NCBI RefSeq assembly: GCF_027922425.1
Contig: NZ_BSFQ01000034.1
Coordinates: forward strand, 1-64,000
DNA length: 64,000 nucleotides
DNA from: Pseudonocardia halophobica
GTDB lineage: Bacteria > Actinomycetota > Actinomycetes > Mycobacteriales > Pseudonocardiaceae
Direction: 5' to 3'
Below, piece after piece: positions 9,079 to 17,551 of this stretch. Every line of letters begins with the position of its first letter. Positions within the stretch are counted from its first letter, which is position 1. Both the position numbers and the translations under genes were made by a program. Under the pieces are notes generated by a model. The model made no database searches, was not told where the DNA came from, and saw nothing but the letters and a program-made list of their open reading frames with translations.

Positions 9079-10614
9079 GTGCACGACCCCTCCCGGCTCG
9101 ACGAGGCCAACACCGGCTACGGCTGCGAGCATCCTGGCACGGGGATCGCCGCCGTCCCGGGAGGCGCGCGGTTGTCGTGGCTGCGTCCCGCGCCGCTGTG
9201 GCGGTCCCGCAACGACCGGCTCGTCCGCCTCCTCGGCGACCCCACGGACGACATGCGCCGGGAGTGGCTGCGCCGGCTCGATGCGGAGCGCGGGCCCGAT
9301 CCCGCCCGGCTCGTCGACCGGTTCGCGGGGCGGGACTCGATCGCGGTCGCGCTGCTCGGCGACCCGGGCGAGGGCGACGCCTCGCAGTACTGCGTGGTCC
9401 CCGTGCTGCAGCGGGTGGCCGGGGACACCGACCTCGCGGTCGTCGTGTCGGACGTGGTCTACCCGGCCGGCGGGCTGCGCGAGTACGCGGCCAAGCTCGC
9501 CCGCCCCTACGCGGATCACCCGGGCCCGATCTACGGCCTGCCCGGCAACCACGACTGGTACGACGGCCTCACCGGATTCATGAGCTGGTTCTGCGGCACC
9601 CCGCCGGAGGAGGCGGCGCCCGCGGACCCCGGCACGGGGTGGAAGGCGTTCCTGCGCAGGCTGCTGTGGCGCCGCGGGCCGCGCGGGCGCACCTCCGACC
9701 TCGAGGCGGCGCGGGCGTGGCGGCCGGCCGAGGCGCAGCGCGCGCTCCAGCCCGGACCCTACTGCGCGATCGACGCCGGCCCGGTCCGGCTGGTCCTCAT
9801 CGACACCGGGATCCGCGGGGCCCTCGACCGGGAGCAGGGGGAGTGGCTGCGGGACAGCCTCTTCGCCGCCGACCGACCGACGATCGTGCTCACGGGGAAG
9901 CCCCTGATCACCTACGCCGAACACCACCCCTGCCCGATCGAGGACGGCGGCACGGTGGCGGAGCTGGTGCGCGACCCGCGCGCGTCCGTCGTCGCGGTGA
10001 TCGGCGGCGACGACCACAACTACCAGCGCTACCCGGTCCGGCTCGCCGACGGCCGGGAGATCCTGCACCTCGTCGCGGGTGGCAGCGGGGCCTACCTCTC
10101 CGCCACGCACCCGATCCCGAACGTCGACGTGCTGGCGCCGGAGTGCACGGAGGAGGACTTCCGCTGCTACCCGCTGCGCGGGGACTCGCTCGCGCACTTC
10201 AGCCGCCGCTACGACGCGCTGCGCCGGTTCGGGACCGGCACCGCCGTCGTCTCGCCGGCCGACGCGACCACGATCATGGCCGAGCGGATCGGGATCGCGC
10301 CGCCGCGTACGGGCACCCCGCCGGCGGAGATCTCGCCGCGGGCGCGGCGGGCCGCGGAGCGGGTGCTGGGCGGGCCGAAGGGGCGCTCGGAGAACTGGAC
10401 CTCCGTGCTCTACGACACCGACCGGCCGCCGATGCTCAAGAGCTTCCTGCGGCTCGACGCGACCGCCGCGGAGATCCGGATCGACTGCTGGGCGGCCACC
10501 GGCTGCCTGGAACACGAGCGCGACCCGGTGCTCGAGGACCGGATCGTGGCGCGGCCCGGGGCCGACGGCCGGTGGACGTGGGCGAGCGCCACACCGGGGC
10601 GGGCGCACCCCTGA
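9079..10614 (+). CDS. Calcineurin-like metallophosphoesterase
   Basis: About 511 residues, soluble. Metal-binding motifs of the binuclear metallophosphoesterase fold are visible in order: LLGDPGEGD, VVSDVVYPAG (an SD..Y variant), GLPGNHDWYDGL, and GGDDHNYQRYPV near residue 310-325, followed by HLVAGGSGAYLS. It should hydrolyse a phosphoester; the substrate is unknown. The place in the gene order corresponds to the acid phosphatase Rv3310 (sapM) of M. tuberculosis, but the families look different. The start is uncertain: GTG 9079 gives the conserved part, while GTG 9004 or ATG 8950 would add an Arg/Gly-rich extension. The stop codon falls in the first unit of the 14-bp tandem repeat. Confidence 0.75.
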   Translation: MHDPSRLDEANTGYGCEHPGTGIAAVPGGARLSWLRPAPLWRSRNDRLVRLLGDPTDDMRREWLRRLDAERGPDPARLVDRFAGRDSIAVALLGDPGEGDASQYCVVPVLQRVAGDTDLAVVVSDVVYPAGGLREYAAKLARPYADHPGPIYGLPGNHDWYDGLTGFMSWFCGTPPEEAAPADPGTGWKAFLRRLLWRRGPRGRTSDLEAARAWRPAEAQRALQPGPYCAIDAGPVRLVLIDTGIRGALDREQGEWLRDSLFAADRPTIVLTGKPLITYAEHHPCPIEDGGTVAELVRDPRASVVAVIGGDDHNYQRYPVRLADGREILHLVAGGSGAYLSATHPIPNVDVLAPECTEEDFRCYPLRGDSLAHFSRRYDALRRFGTGTAVVSPADATTIMAERIGIAPPRTGTPPAEISPRARRAAERVLGGPKGRSENWTSVLYDTDRPPMLKSFLRLDATAAEIRIDCWAATGCLEHERDPVLEDRIVARPGADGRWTWASATPGRAHP

Positions 10615-10708
10615 GGAATCGGTCCTGAGGAATCGGCCCGGCGGAATCGGCCCTGAGGAATCGGCCCGGAGGAATCGGCCCTGAGGAATCGGCCCTGAGG
10701 AATCGGTA
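10611..10708. repeat. Seven 14-bp tandem repeats before upp
   Basis: Seven contiguous 14-bp units, consensus CTGAGGAATCGGCC, run without any spacing change. The first unit holds the stop codon of the metallophosphoesterase gene, and the array ends 23 nt before the upp ATG. Units 3 and 5 differ in the same first positions (CGGCGG, CGGAGG). The period is not a multiple of three, so the array is non-coding. It probably forms the upp 5' untranslated or promoter region. Confidence 0.9.
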
Positions 10709-10731
10709 CAGCTCCCGCTACTGTCCGGCCC

Positions 10732-11355
10732 ATGGACGTGCGGGTCGTCGACCATCCTCTGGCCAGGGCTCGGCTCACCACGATGCGCGACGCGCGCACG
10801 GACAACGCGGCCTTCCGCGCCGCGCTGCGCGATCTCACGCTGCTGCTGATCGTCGAGGCGACCCGCGGCTTCGAGGTGGCGGACTTCCCGCTGCACACCC
10901 CGGTCGCCCGCACGACCGGTCACCGGCTCGCGAACCCGCCGGTGCTGGTGCCGGTGCTCCGTGCCGGGCTGGGCATGGTCGACGCCGCGCAGAACCTGAT
11001 CCCCGAGGCGCAGATGGGGTTCGTGGGCGTGGCGCGGGACGAGGTGACCCACCTCCCCACCCCGTACATGGAGTCGTTGCCGGCCTCGCTCGTCGGGCGC
11101 CCGGTGTTCGTGCTCGACCCCATGCTCGCGACCGGCGGCTCGATGGTGCACACGGTCGAGCTGCTGACGGCCCGGGGCGCCGACGACGTCACCGCCGTCT
11201 GCGTGCTCGCCGCGCCCGAGGGCGTCCGGGCGCTCGAGGCCAGCGGGCTCCCGGTGCAGCTGGTCACGGCCGCGATCGACGAGCGGCTCAACGACTCCGC
11301 CTTCATCGTCCCCGGCCTCGGCGACGCGGGCGACCGGCAGTTCGGCGCGGTCTGA
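10732..11355 (+). CDS. upp: Uracil phosphoribosyltransferase
   Basis: Converts uracil and PRPP to UMP in pyrimidine salvage. The 207-residue length is standard. Visible family features are RAGLGM near residues 79-84, the PRPP-binding loop LDPMLATGGSM at about 128-138, and the C-terminal uracil-binding region with YAAIDERLN-like AAIDERLND and PGLGDAGDRQFGA. In M. tuberculosis upp sits between sapM and pmmB, as the backbone here. The 14-bp tandem array directly upstream is unusual for a housekeeping promoter region. Confidence 0.95.
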   Translation: MDVRVVDHPLARARLTTMRDARTDNAAFRAALRDLTLLLIVEATRGFEVADFPLHTPVARTTGHRLANPPVLVPVLRAGLGMVDAAQNLIPEAQMGFVGVARDEVTHLPTPYMESLPASLVGRPVFVLDPMLATGGSMVHTVELLTARGADDVTAVCVLAAPEGVRALEASGLPVQLVTAAIDERLNDSAFIVPGLGDAGDRQFGAV

Positions 11356-11362
11356 GCGGGCG

Positions 11363-12688
11363 TCAGGGCACCACGTTCTGGTTGGCGCGGAACACGTTGT
11401 TGGGGTCGAGGCGCCGCTTGAGCTCGACGAGCCGCGCGTAGTTCGTGCCGTAGGCGGCGTGGACCCGGTCCCGACCCTCCGCCCCGAGATTGTTGACGTA
11501 CACCCCGGCCTCGAGGTGCGGGCGCATCGCCGCGGACGCGGCCCGGGCCCAGGCGACGTGCCGGGGCGAGTCGGCCGGATCGGGCCACTGGGCGAGCACG
11601 AGGAAGTCGTACTGCGGCGCCCGGTGCGGGAAGGCGGTCGCTCCCGGCGCGACCCGGGCCGCGGCCCCGCGCAGGCCCTGCAGGCCGATGCCGCTGTCGC
11701 CGGGTGGCATGGCCTCCGTGACCTCGAGCAGGGTGCGGATCGCGGGGTCGGTGAGGTGCCGGAGACAGGCCGAGCGCCAGTAGTGCAGGCGGCCCGGCGG
11801 GTAGCCGGCGTCGGGCACCCGCTGCCAGTCGGCGAAGGGCTGCTCCGCGACGGCGTCGAGGTCCGGGTGCAGTCGCCGGAGCGGGCGCAGGACGGGCCCG
11901 GCCGCCCCCGGCGGTCCGCACCAGCACAACGCGATCGTCAGCGCCGGCCGGCCGGACGGGCCCCACGCGAGGGACACCGCCGTCGCGAGCTCGTCGGGTG
12001 CAGTGGCGACGAGGTCGTCGTGCGCACGCAGGACCTCGCCCGCGGCCTCCCACGGGAACCCGAGGGCCCCGGCGAGCACGGTGTCGACCGGGTGCAGCCG
12101 GTAGGTGAAGGTCGTGACGACGCCGAAGTTGCCGCCCCCGCCCCGCAGGCCCCACAGGAGGTCGTCGTCGACGCCGTCGAGCAGGGTGCCGTCCGCGGTG
12201 ACCAGCTGGGCATCGATCAGGTTGTCGCAGCTCAGGCCGTATCTCGGGGCCAGCCAGCCGAGGCCGCCGCCGAGGGTGAGTCCGGCGATCCCGGTCCCGG
12301 ACATCACGCCGAGCGGAGTGGCGAGGCCGAACGCGCGGGTGGCGCCGTCGAGGTCGCCGAGCAGCGCCCCGCCTCCGGCACGGGCCGTCCGTGCGTCGGG
12401 GTCGACCTCGACGGTGCGCATCGGGGACAGGTCCAGCATCAGCCCGCCCTCGCACACCGCGGTACCGGCGACGTTGTGCCCGCCGCCACGCACGGAGAGC
12501 GCGAGGCCGTGCTCGCGCGCGTACCGGATCCCTCGGGCGACGTCGCCGGGCTCCCGACAGCCGACGATCACCGCCGGTCGCCGGTCGATCATGCCGTTGA
12601 ACACCGCGCGGGCCCGGTCGTAGCCGGCGTCCCCCCGCCGCAGCACCGTGCCGGTCAGCTCGCCCGTCAGCCTGCTCGTGCTGGTCAT
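11363..12688 (-). CDS. FAD-linked oxidase, berberine-bridge (BBE) type
   Basis: A 441-residue flavoprotein of the PCMH/FAD_binding_4 family with a C-terminal BBE domain. SVRGGGHNVAG near residue 80 carries the His expected to hold FAD covalently; the second, cysteinyl attachment site of bicovalent members is replaced by GVMSGTGIAGLTLGGG without Cys, so attachment is probably through His only. The C-terminal block LKRRLDPNNVFRANQN is typical of BBE. It likely oxidises an alcohol or sugar-like substrate with oxygen. GGGGAGG precedes the ATG at 12688. It follows the SARP-type regulator by 54 bp on the same strand, so the two are probably co-transcribed. Confidence 0.85.
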   Translation of the reverse strand: MTSTSRLTGELTGTVLRRGDAGYDRARAVFNGMIDRRPAVIVGCREPGDVARGIRYAREHGLALSVRGGGHNVAGTAVCEGGLMLDLSPMRTVEVDPDARTARAGGGALLGDLDGATRAFGLATPLGVMSGTGIAGLTLGGGLGWLAPRYGLSCDNLIDAQLVTADGTLLDGVDDDLLWGLRGGGGNFGVVTTFTYRLHPVDTVLAGALGFPWEAAGEVLRAHDDLVATAPDELATAVSLAWGPSGRPALTIALCWCGPPGAAGPVLRPLRRLHPDLDAVAEQPFADWQRVPDAGYPPGRLHYWRSACLRHLTDPAIRTLLEVTEAMPPGDSGIGLQGLRGAAARVAPGATAFPHRAPQYDFLVLAQWPDPADSPRHVAWARAASAAMRPHLEAGVYVNNLGAEGRDRVHAAYGTNYARLVELKRRLDPNNVFRANQNVVP

Positions 12689-12742
12689 CGTGCCTCCCCG
12701 TCCGTGGTGGCCCGAGAGTGCCGGCACCGGCTAATCGGCGGC

Positions 12743-15457
12743 TCATCCCGACGCCGTGATCGCGGCCCGCAGCGCCGCGGCCTCGGCGAGCAGGTGCGCA
12801 CCGCGCCCGGGGTCCAACCCGGCCAGGCCCTCGAGCGCCGCCGCCCGGCCGGCCCGGTGGCCGATGCGACGGAAGAGGGCCAGCGCCTCGCCGAAGGCCT
12901 CCGCGGCCCGTCCGGGGTCGGCCGCGACCCGTCCCGCCAGGAGCGCCGCCGACGCCTCGCCCTCCCGGTAGCCGACCCTGCGGTACTCCGCGAGCGCCGC
13001 CTCGACGAGCCGGGACGCCTCCGCCGCGGAGCCCCAGCGGTGCTCGACCGATGCCAGGACGTCGAGCGCGAGGCCACGGGCGAGGGGCTCACCGAGACCG
13101 TCGGCGCGGGCCAGCGCACGCAGGGCGAGCGCGCGGGCGTCGTCCTCCGCACCGCGGTCCCGGTGCAGGCGGGCCAACTGTGCCTCCTCCAGCGCCGCCC
13201 GCCAGACGTCGCCGCCGCGCAGCGAGGCCGCAACGGCCTCCTCGTAGCGGGCGCGTGCCTCGTCGCTCCGGCCGTGCGCCCAGGCGACGGTGGCGGCCAT
13301 CCCGAGCGCGTCGCCCTCCCAGCCGGGCTCCCCGCAGGTGCGGGCCAGGTCCCGCTGCTCCTCGAGCAGACGCGTCGCCGGACCGAACTCGGCGCGTCCG
13401 ACGTGGAAGAGCACGGCGGCGGAGAGGAGCGGGAGGCGCTGCGGCGGTCCGGTCACGGCGGCGAGGCCGGCGTAGGCCCTGCGGAGCCCCTCCTCCCGGG
13501 TCCCCCGCAGATCCCAGTAGTGCCAGAGGCATCCGACGAGCCGCGCCCCCGTCGCCGGGTCCGCCTCGAACGCCCAGTCCAGCGCCGCACGCCAGTTCTC
13601 CCGCTCCCGGTGCAGGCGGTCCAGCCAGAGGGGGGCGTCGGGCCCGAAGAGGTGGGCCGACGCCTCCTCGGCCAGCTCGAGGAAGTACCCGGCGTGCCGG
13701 CGGCGCAGCGCATCCGGCTCCTCCGCCGAGCCGGCCAGCCGCTGCGCCGCGAACGCGCGGGTCGTCGCCAGCAGCCGGTACCGCCCGCCGTCGACCTGGA
13801 CGGTGCTGGCCGAGACGAGCCGGTCGAGCAACTCGGCGACCTCGCCGGCCCCGGGCGCTCCCGCGCCGGTGACGACCTCGGCCGCGCGCAGGTCGAAGCC
13901 ACCGGGAAAGACGGACAGCCGGGCCAGCAGCCGCCGCGCCGGGGGCGCGAGCAGGTCGTGGCTCCAGGACAGGGTCGCGGCGAGGCTGCGGTGCCGCGGG
14001 TCGGTGCTGCGGGCCGTGAGCAGACGGGCCGACGCCAGCCGGGCGGCGAGATCGGGCAGGGCCAGCGACGTCGTCCGGGCCGCGGCGAGCTCGAGCGCCA
14101 GGGGCAGGCCGTCCAGCCGGCGGCAGACGTCGAGCACCAGCGCCACGTCGGCGGGCGCCACCGCGCCGGGCCGGGCGCGGGCGGTGAACAGCCGCACGGC
14201 TTCGCAGCCCGCCGCGGTCCGCGAGTCCGCGCCCGGGTCGGCCAGGCCGAGGGGCGGCAGGACGTACACCCGTTCACCCGGGACGCGCAGGGCCTCGCGG
14301 CTGGTCACCAGGAGGCGGGCCCCGGTCCGCTCGACCACGTCGACGCATCCGTCGAGCACGTGCTCGCAGTTGTCGAGCAGCACGAGGTCGTCCCGCCCGT
14401 CGAGCGCGTCGCGGAGCGCGGTGAGCGATGTCGAGCCCGGACCGCCCCGCACCCCGAGGGCGTCGGCCACGCGTTCGGGCACCTCGGCCGGATCGGCGAC
14501 GGGGACGAGATCGACGAGATGGACCGGCACGCCCAGGCCACGGGCGACCTCCGCGGCCAGGCGCGTCTTGCCGACCCCGCCCGGCCCGGTCAGCGTGACC
14601 ACCCGGTGCGCCGCGAGCAGCACGGCCAGCTCGCGCCGCTCGCGGTCCCGGCCCACGAAGCTGCTCACCGCCGACGACAGCGTGCCCCACACCGGAGGGC
14701 GAAGATCGAGTTCCGGGCTGTGCCGCAGGACCGCCGTCTCGAGCCGAGCGATCTCGCGCCCGGGCTCCAGGCCGAGCTCCTCCGCCAGCACGGCGCGGAG
14801 CCGGCGGGCCGCGGCCAGCGCGTCCGCCTGCCGGCCGCTGCGGTACAGGGCGAGCATCAGCAGCGCGGTCGACCGTTCCCGGAGCGGGTCCTCGGCGACC
14901 CGCTCCTCCAGCGCGGAGAGGATCTCGCGGTGCCGGCCCTGCGCGAGCTCGGCCTCGTCCCGCAGGTCGGCGCAGTCGGTGCGGAGCCGGTCGAGGCGGG
15001 CCGCGGCGTCGCGGGCGAACGGGCGCTCGACGTCGTGCAGCGCCGGCCCCCGCCAGAGGCCGAGCGCCGAGGTCAGCGTGGCCGCGGCGCGCGCCGGCGG
15101 GGCGCGACGTCCCTCCGCGAGCAGCCGCTCGAAGAGGTCGGCGTCGATGCGGCCGGGTCCGCGGACGTATCCGTCCCCGCGGCTGAGGACCGCTCCGCGT
15201 CCGAGGCCCGCCCGCAGACCCGAGACGGCCGAGTGCACCATCGTCGCGGCGGTCGGCGGCGGGACGCCGTCCCAGATCCGGTCGGCGAGCTCGGCGACGG
15301 TCAGGGGCAGGCCGTCGGCGAGCACCAGGGCCGCGAGCACGGCCCGGCGGCGTGGCGAGCCCAGCGGCTGCGACACGCCGGCGCCGTCGAGGACGCAGAC
15401 AGGCCCGAGGATGCCGAACTCGAGCGTGCCGTCGCCCGTGCCCTCCATGCCGCTCAC
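12743..15457 (-). CDS. SARP/AfsR-type regulator with NB-ARC ATPase and TPR-like tail
   Basis: A 904-residue transcription regulator. An N-terminal winged-helix OmpR-like DNA-binding domain (about 10-100, FGILGPVCVLDG, SPRRRAVLAALV) is followed by a BTAD domain (about 105-250). An NB-ARC-type ATPase follows, with P-loop GPGGVGKTRLAAE near 287 and Walker B-like LVLLDNCEHVLD. The last ~350 residues are Ala/Leu/Arg-rich TPR-like helices. Proteins of this architecture activate linked biosynthetic or catabolic genes. The start may be GTG 15457 or ATG 15448. The FAD oxidase gene directly downstream is the likely target or partner. Confidence 0.88.
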   Translation of the reverse strand: MSGMEGTGDGTLEFGILGPVCVLDGAGVSQPLGSPRRRAVLAALVLADGLPLTVAELADRIWDGVPPPTAATMVHSAVSGLRAGLGRGAVLSRGDGYVRGPGRIDADLFERLLAEGRRAPPARAAATLTSALGLWRGPALHDVERPFARDAAARLDRLRTDCADLRDEAELAQGRHREILSALEERVAEDPLRERSTALLMLALYRSGRQADALAAARRLRAVLAEELGLEPGREIARLETAVLRHSPELDLRPPVWGTLSSAVSSFVGRDRERRELAVLLAAHRVVTLTGPGGVGKTRLAAEVARGLGVPVHLVDLVPVADPAEVPERVADALGVRGGPGSTSLTALRDALDGRDDLVLLDNCEHVLDGCVDVVERTGARLLVTSREALRVPGERVYVLPPLGLADPGADSRTAAGCEAVRLFTARARPGAVAPADVALVLDVCRRLDGLPLALELAAARTTSLALPDLAARLASARLLTARSTDPRHRSLAATLSWSHDLLAPPARRLLARLSVFPGGFDLRAAEVVTGAGAPGAGEVAELLDRLVSASTVQVDGGRYRLLATTRAFAAQRLAGSAEEPDALRRRHAGYFLELAEEASAHLFGPDAPLWLDRLHRERENWRAALDWAFEADPATGARLVGCLWHYWDLRGTREEGLRRAYAGLAAVTGPPQRLPLLSAAVLFHVGRAEFGPATRLLEEQRDLARTCGEPGWEGDALGMAATVAWAHGRSDEARARYEEAVAASLRGGDVWRAALEEAQLARLHRDRGAEDDARALALRALARADGLGEPLARGLALDVLASVEHRWGSAAEASRLVEAALAEYRRVGYREGEASAALLAGRVAADPGRAAEAFGEALALFRRIGHRAGRAAALEGLAGLDPGRGAHLLAEAAALRAAITASG

Positions 15458-15529
15458 CCCACCCGCGGAGCCGTGCGGGAAGGGTCCCGTCCGGACGGGG
15501 GCGGAGCAAGGTCGACCTGCTGCCGCCTC

Positions 15530-16114
15530 CTACGCCCGCCAGCCGTCGACCACCGCGCGCAGGACGACCGGGAAGCCCTTCGCCGGGTCGTCGACCGCGT
15601 CCGGGGTGTGCGCGTGCAGCTGGAGCGACACCAGCCCGTGCAGCGCCGACCAGAGCCCGAGCGCGACGGTCGGCGGGTGCGCGTCGTGCCGCAGCACCTT
15701 CGCGTCGACCGCCCGCTCCACCGCCTCGACGAGCGGGGTGAAGGCGGCCTCCTGCAGCTCGCGGGACTCGGCGTCGAGCTGGTCGCGGTCGAACATCGCG
15801 TCGTAGAGGTGCGGGTCGTGCAGGGCGTCGGCGCGGTAGGCCTCGCCGAGCGCGACCAGCTGCTCGGCCGGGTCGGCGGTGGGCGGGACCGCCGTGAGCG
15901 TCCGGCGCAGCCGCCGGAACGCGTCATCGACGAGGGACTTCACCAGGCCGGGCTTGCCGCCGAAGAGCGCGTAGACCGCCGTGGTCGACGTCCCGACGTC
16001 CGCGGCCAGCGTGCGCAGCGACAGCCCGGTCACGCCGTGTGCGCTCAGCAGCTCCGCCGCACGGGCGCGCAGCCTGTCGCGCAAGACCTCGTCGTGGACC
16101 TTGGGCCGGGGCAC
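15530..16114 (-). CDS. TetR/AcrR-family regulator with WHG-type C-terminal domain
   Basis: A 194-residue repressor-type protein. The N-terminal helix-turn-helix includes GLSLRTLAADVGTSTTAVYALF at about 27-50 (only partly quoted: VGTSTTAVYALFGGK). The C-terminal ligand-binding part resembles the WHG family (GLWSALHGLVSLQLH). It lies upstream of, and on the same strand as, the SARP regulator, and is divergent from the SGNH hydrolase; either may be its target. The ligand is unknown. The 181-bp divergent gap shows no clear operator to me. Confidence 0.88.
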   Translation of the reverse strand: MPRPKVHDEVLRDRLRARAAELLSAHGVTGLSLRTLAADVGTSTTAVYALFGGKPGLVKSLVDDAFRRLRRTLTAVPPTADPAEQLVALGEAYRADALHDPHLYDAMFDRDQLDAESRELQEAAFTPLVEAVERAVDAKVLRHDAHPPTVALGLWSALHGLVSLQLHAHTPDAVDDPAKGFPVVLRAVVDGWRA

Positions 16115-16295
16115 CGGCGGAGGCTACCTCTCCTCCCCGGGGTCCCGCCCGTTCACGGTGCGGTCACGGTCCGGACACGGGTGTGTGACGAAGCCGCGCC
16201 GGCCCGACCGCCGCGAGCGAGTAACACCCGGGGCCGCTCGGGAGATCTTCTCGTGGGTCGTGCCGGTCGGGGGCGCGCCCGATCGGGAGGGCGGC

Positions 16296-17099
16296 ATGCG
16301 CGGCTGGCTCGGGGGGCTCCGCTGGCGGGTTCCGTTGCAGCTCACCGCGATGCTCGTCGCGGGCCTGGTCATCGCCGGGATCCCGGCCGACGAGGGCGGC
16401 ACGCTGCCGGGGGTGCGCACCGCGGGCGAGGGCGCCGGGCCGAAGGCGATGCTGCGGGTCATGCCGCTCGGTGCGTCGAGCACCGAGGGCGTGGGCAGCC
16501 CCGCCACCGCCGGGTACCGCGCGCCGCTGTTCGCCGAGCTGGCCGCGGACGGCATCCGCGTCGACTACGTGGGCTCGCGCCACAACGGCCCGGCGGGAAT
16601 GGCCGACCCGGACAACGAGGGGCACTCCGGCTGGACGCTGGCGAAGATGATCCCGGCGGTCGGCGCCTGGGTGGCGGAGGCCGACCCGGACGTCGTGCTG
16701 CTGCACATGGGTACCAACGACGTGAACTCCGGTGCGAAGGGCAGCGTCGCCGCGGCGAGGCTCGACGCGTTGCTCGACGAGGTCTTCGCCGCCGCGCCGC
16801 AGACGCACGTGATCGTCGCGGGGATCTGGGCGCCGCTGCCCGCCCGGGCCACGGAGCGGGCGGTGCTGGCGCGGCTGACGCCGGACGTCGTCGCCCGGCA
16901 CCGCGCGCTCGGCCACTCCCTGGAGTTCGTGGACACCTCGTCGCTGCTGTCCGCCGGGGACTTCGTCGACGGCCTGCACGCCAACGCCGGGGGCTACCGC
17001 AAGATCGCCGCGATGTGGACCACGGAGGTCGAGGGCTGGCTGGCGCAGCGGCGGGCGGCGCCGGTGCCGCCGGTCCCGGCCGCGGCCGTCACTCGCTGA
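16296..17099 (+). CDS. SGNH/GDSL hydrolase, secreted or membrane-anchored, with altered block I
   Basis: A 267-residue esterase-family protein. Residues ~10-30 form a signal peptide or anchor (LQLTAMLVAGLVIAG). Block I reads MPLGASSTEGV, with Ala where the usual GDS has Asp, while the nucleophile Ser is kept. Block III HMGTNDV and block V DGLHANAGGY (catalytic Asp and His) are intact. It should act outside the cytoplasm on an acyl ester, possibly of polysaccharide or lipid. GGGAGG lies just upstream of the ATG at 16296. The 3' end overlaps the convergent FMN-reductase-like gene by 11 bp. Confidence 0.82.
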   Translation: MRGWLGGLRWRVPLQLTAMLVAGLVIAGIPADEGGTLPGVRTAGEGAGPKAMLRVMPLGASSTEGVGSPATAGYRAPLFAELAADGIRVDYVGSRHNGPAGMADPDNEGHSGWTLAKMIPAVGAWVAEADPDVVLLHMGTNDVNSGAKGSVAAARLDALLDEVFAAAPQTHVIVAGIWAPLPARATERAVLARLTPDVVARHRALGHSLEFVDTSSLLSAGDFVDGLHANAGGYRKIAAMWTTEVEGWLAQRRAAPVPPVPAAAVTR

Positions 17100-17541
17100 G
17101 CCCCGCGGCCACCGTCGCCCCGAGCTCCCAGCACGCCTCCAGCGCCGCCTTGTCCGGCGGACCCATGACCTCCACCGGGGCGGCGACCTGCTCCCAGCCC
17201 ATGCCCGACGCGATCGCGCCGACGGCCTTCACCGCGCCCTCCACGCCCTGGTTGCCGTGCACGTACAGGCCGTACGGGAGCTTGCGGGTGTCGTCGCCGC
17301 AGACGTAGTAGACCTGGTCGAAGAAGTGCTTCAGCGCCCCGGACATGTAGCCGATGTTGGCGGGGGTGCCGAGCACCACGCCGTCGGCCTCGAGCAGGTC
17401 CGACGCGGTCGCGGCGAGCGCGGCCCGGCGGCGCACCTCCACCCCGGTGATCTCGGGGTCGCTGGCGCCGCGGACCACGGCGTCGAGCAGCTCCTGGGTG
17501 GCCGGCGAGGGCGTGTGGTGGACGATCAGCAGGACTGCCAC
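17089..17541 (-). CDS. Flavodoxin-like NAD(P)H-dependent FMN reductase family protein
   Basis: A 150-residue single-domain flavodoxin fold. The start VLLIVHHTPSPATQELL matches the phosphate-binding loop position, and GTPANIGYMSGALKHFFDQ with YVCGDDTRKL resembles the FMN-contacting loops of WrbA/iron-sulfur flavoprotein relatives. It probably binds FMN and transfers electrons from NAD(P)H; the partner is unknown. It follows pmmB by 10 bp on the same strand and is likely the last gene of the STPK-punA-pmmB cluster. Confidence 0.82.
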   Translation of the reverse strand: MAVLLIVHHTPSPATQELLDAVVRGASDPEITGVEVRRRAALAATASDLLEADGVVLGTPANIGYMSGALKHFFDQVYYVCGDDTRKLPYGLYVHGNQGVEGAVKAVGAIASGMGWEQVAAPVEVMGPPDKAALEACWELGATVAAGLSE

Positions 17542-17551
17542 GCCGCCCGTC

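Noticed and set aside
10611..10708. CRISPR array
   Set aside because: Units are 14 bp and contiguous without spacers, and no cas genes are near.
11459..17308. A 1949-codon open frame on the plus strand across several minus-strand genes
   Set aside because: It is a shadow produced by extreme GC codon bias: low-complexity Arg/Gly/Pro content, and it covers well-recognised genes on the other strand. The same holds for other long antisense frames, for example 1942-3864 and 8782-11151.
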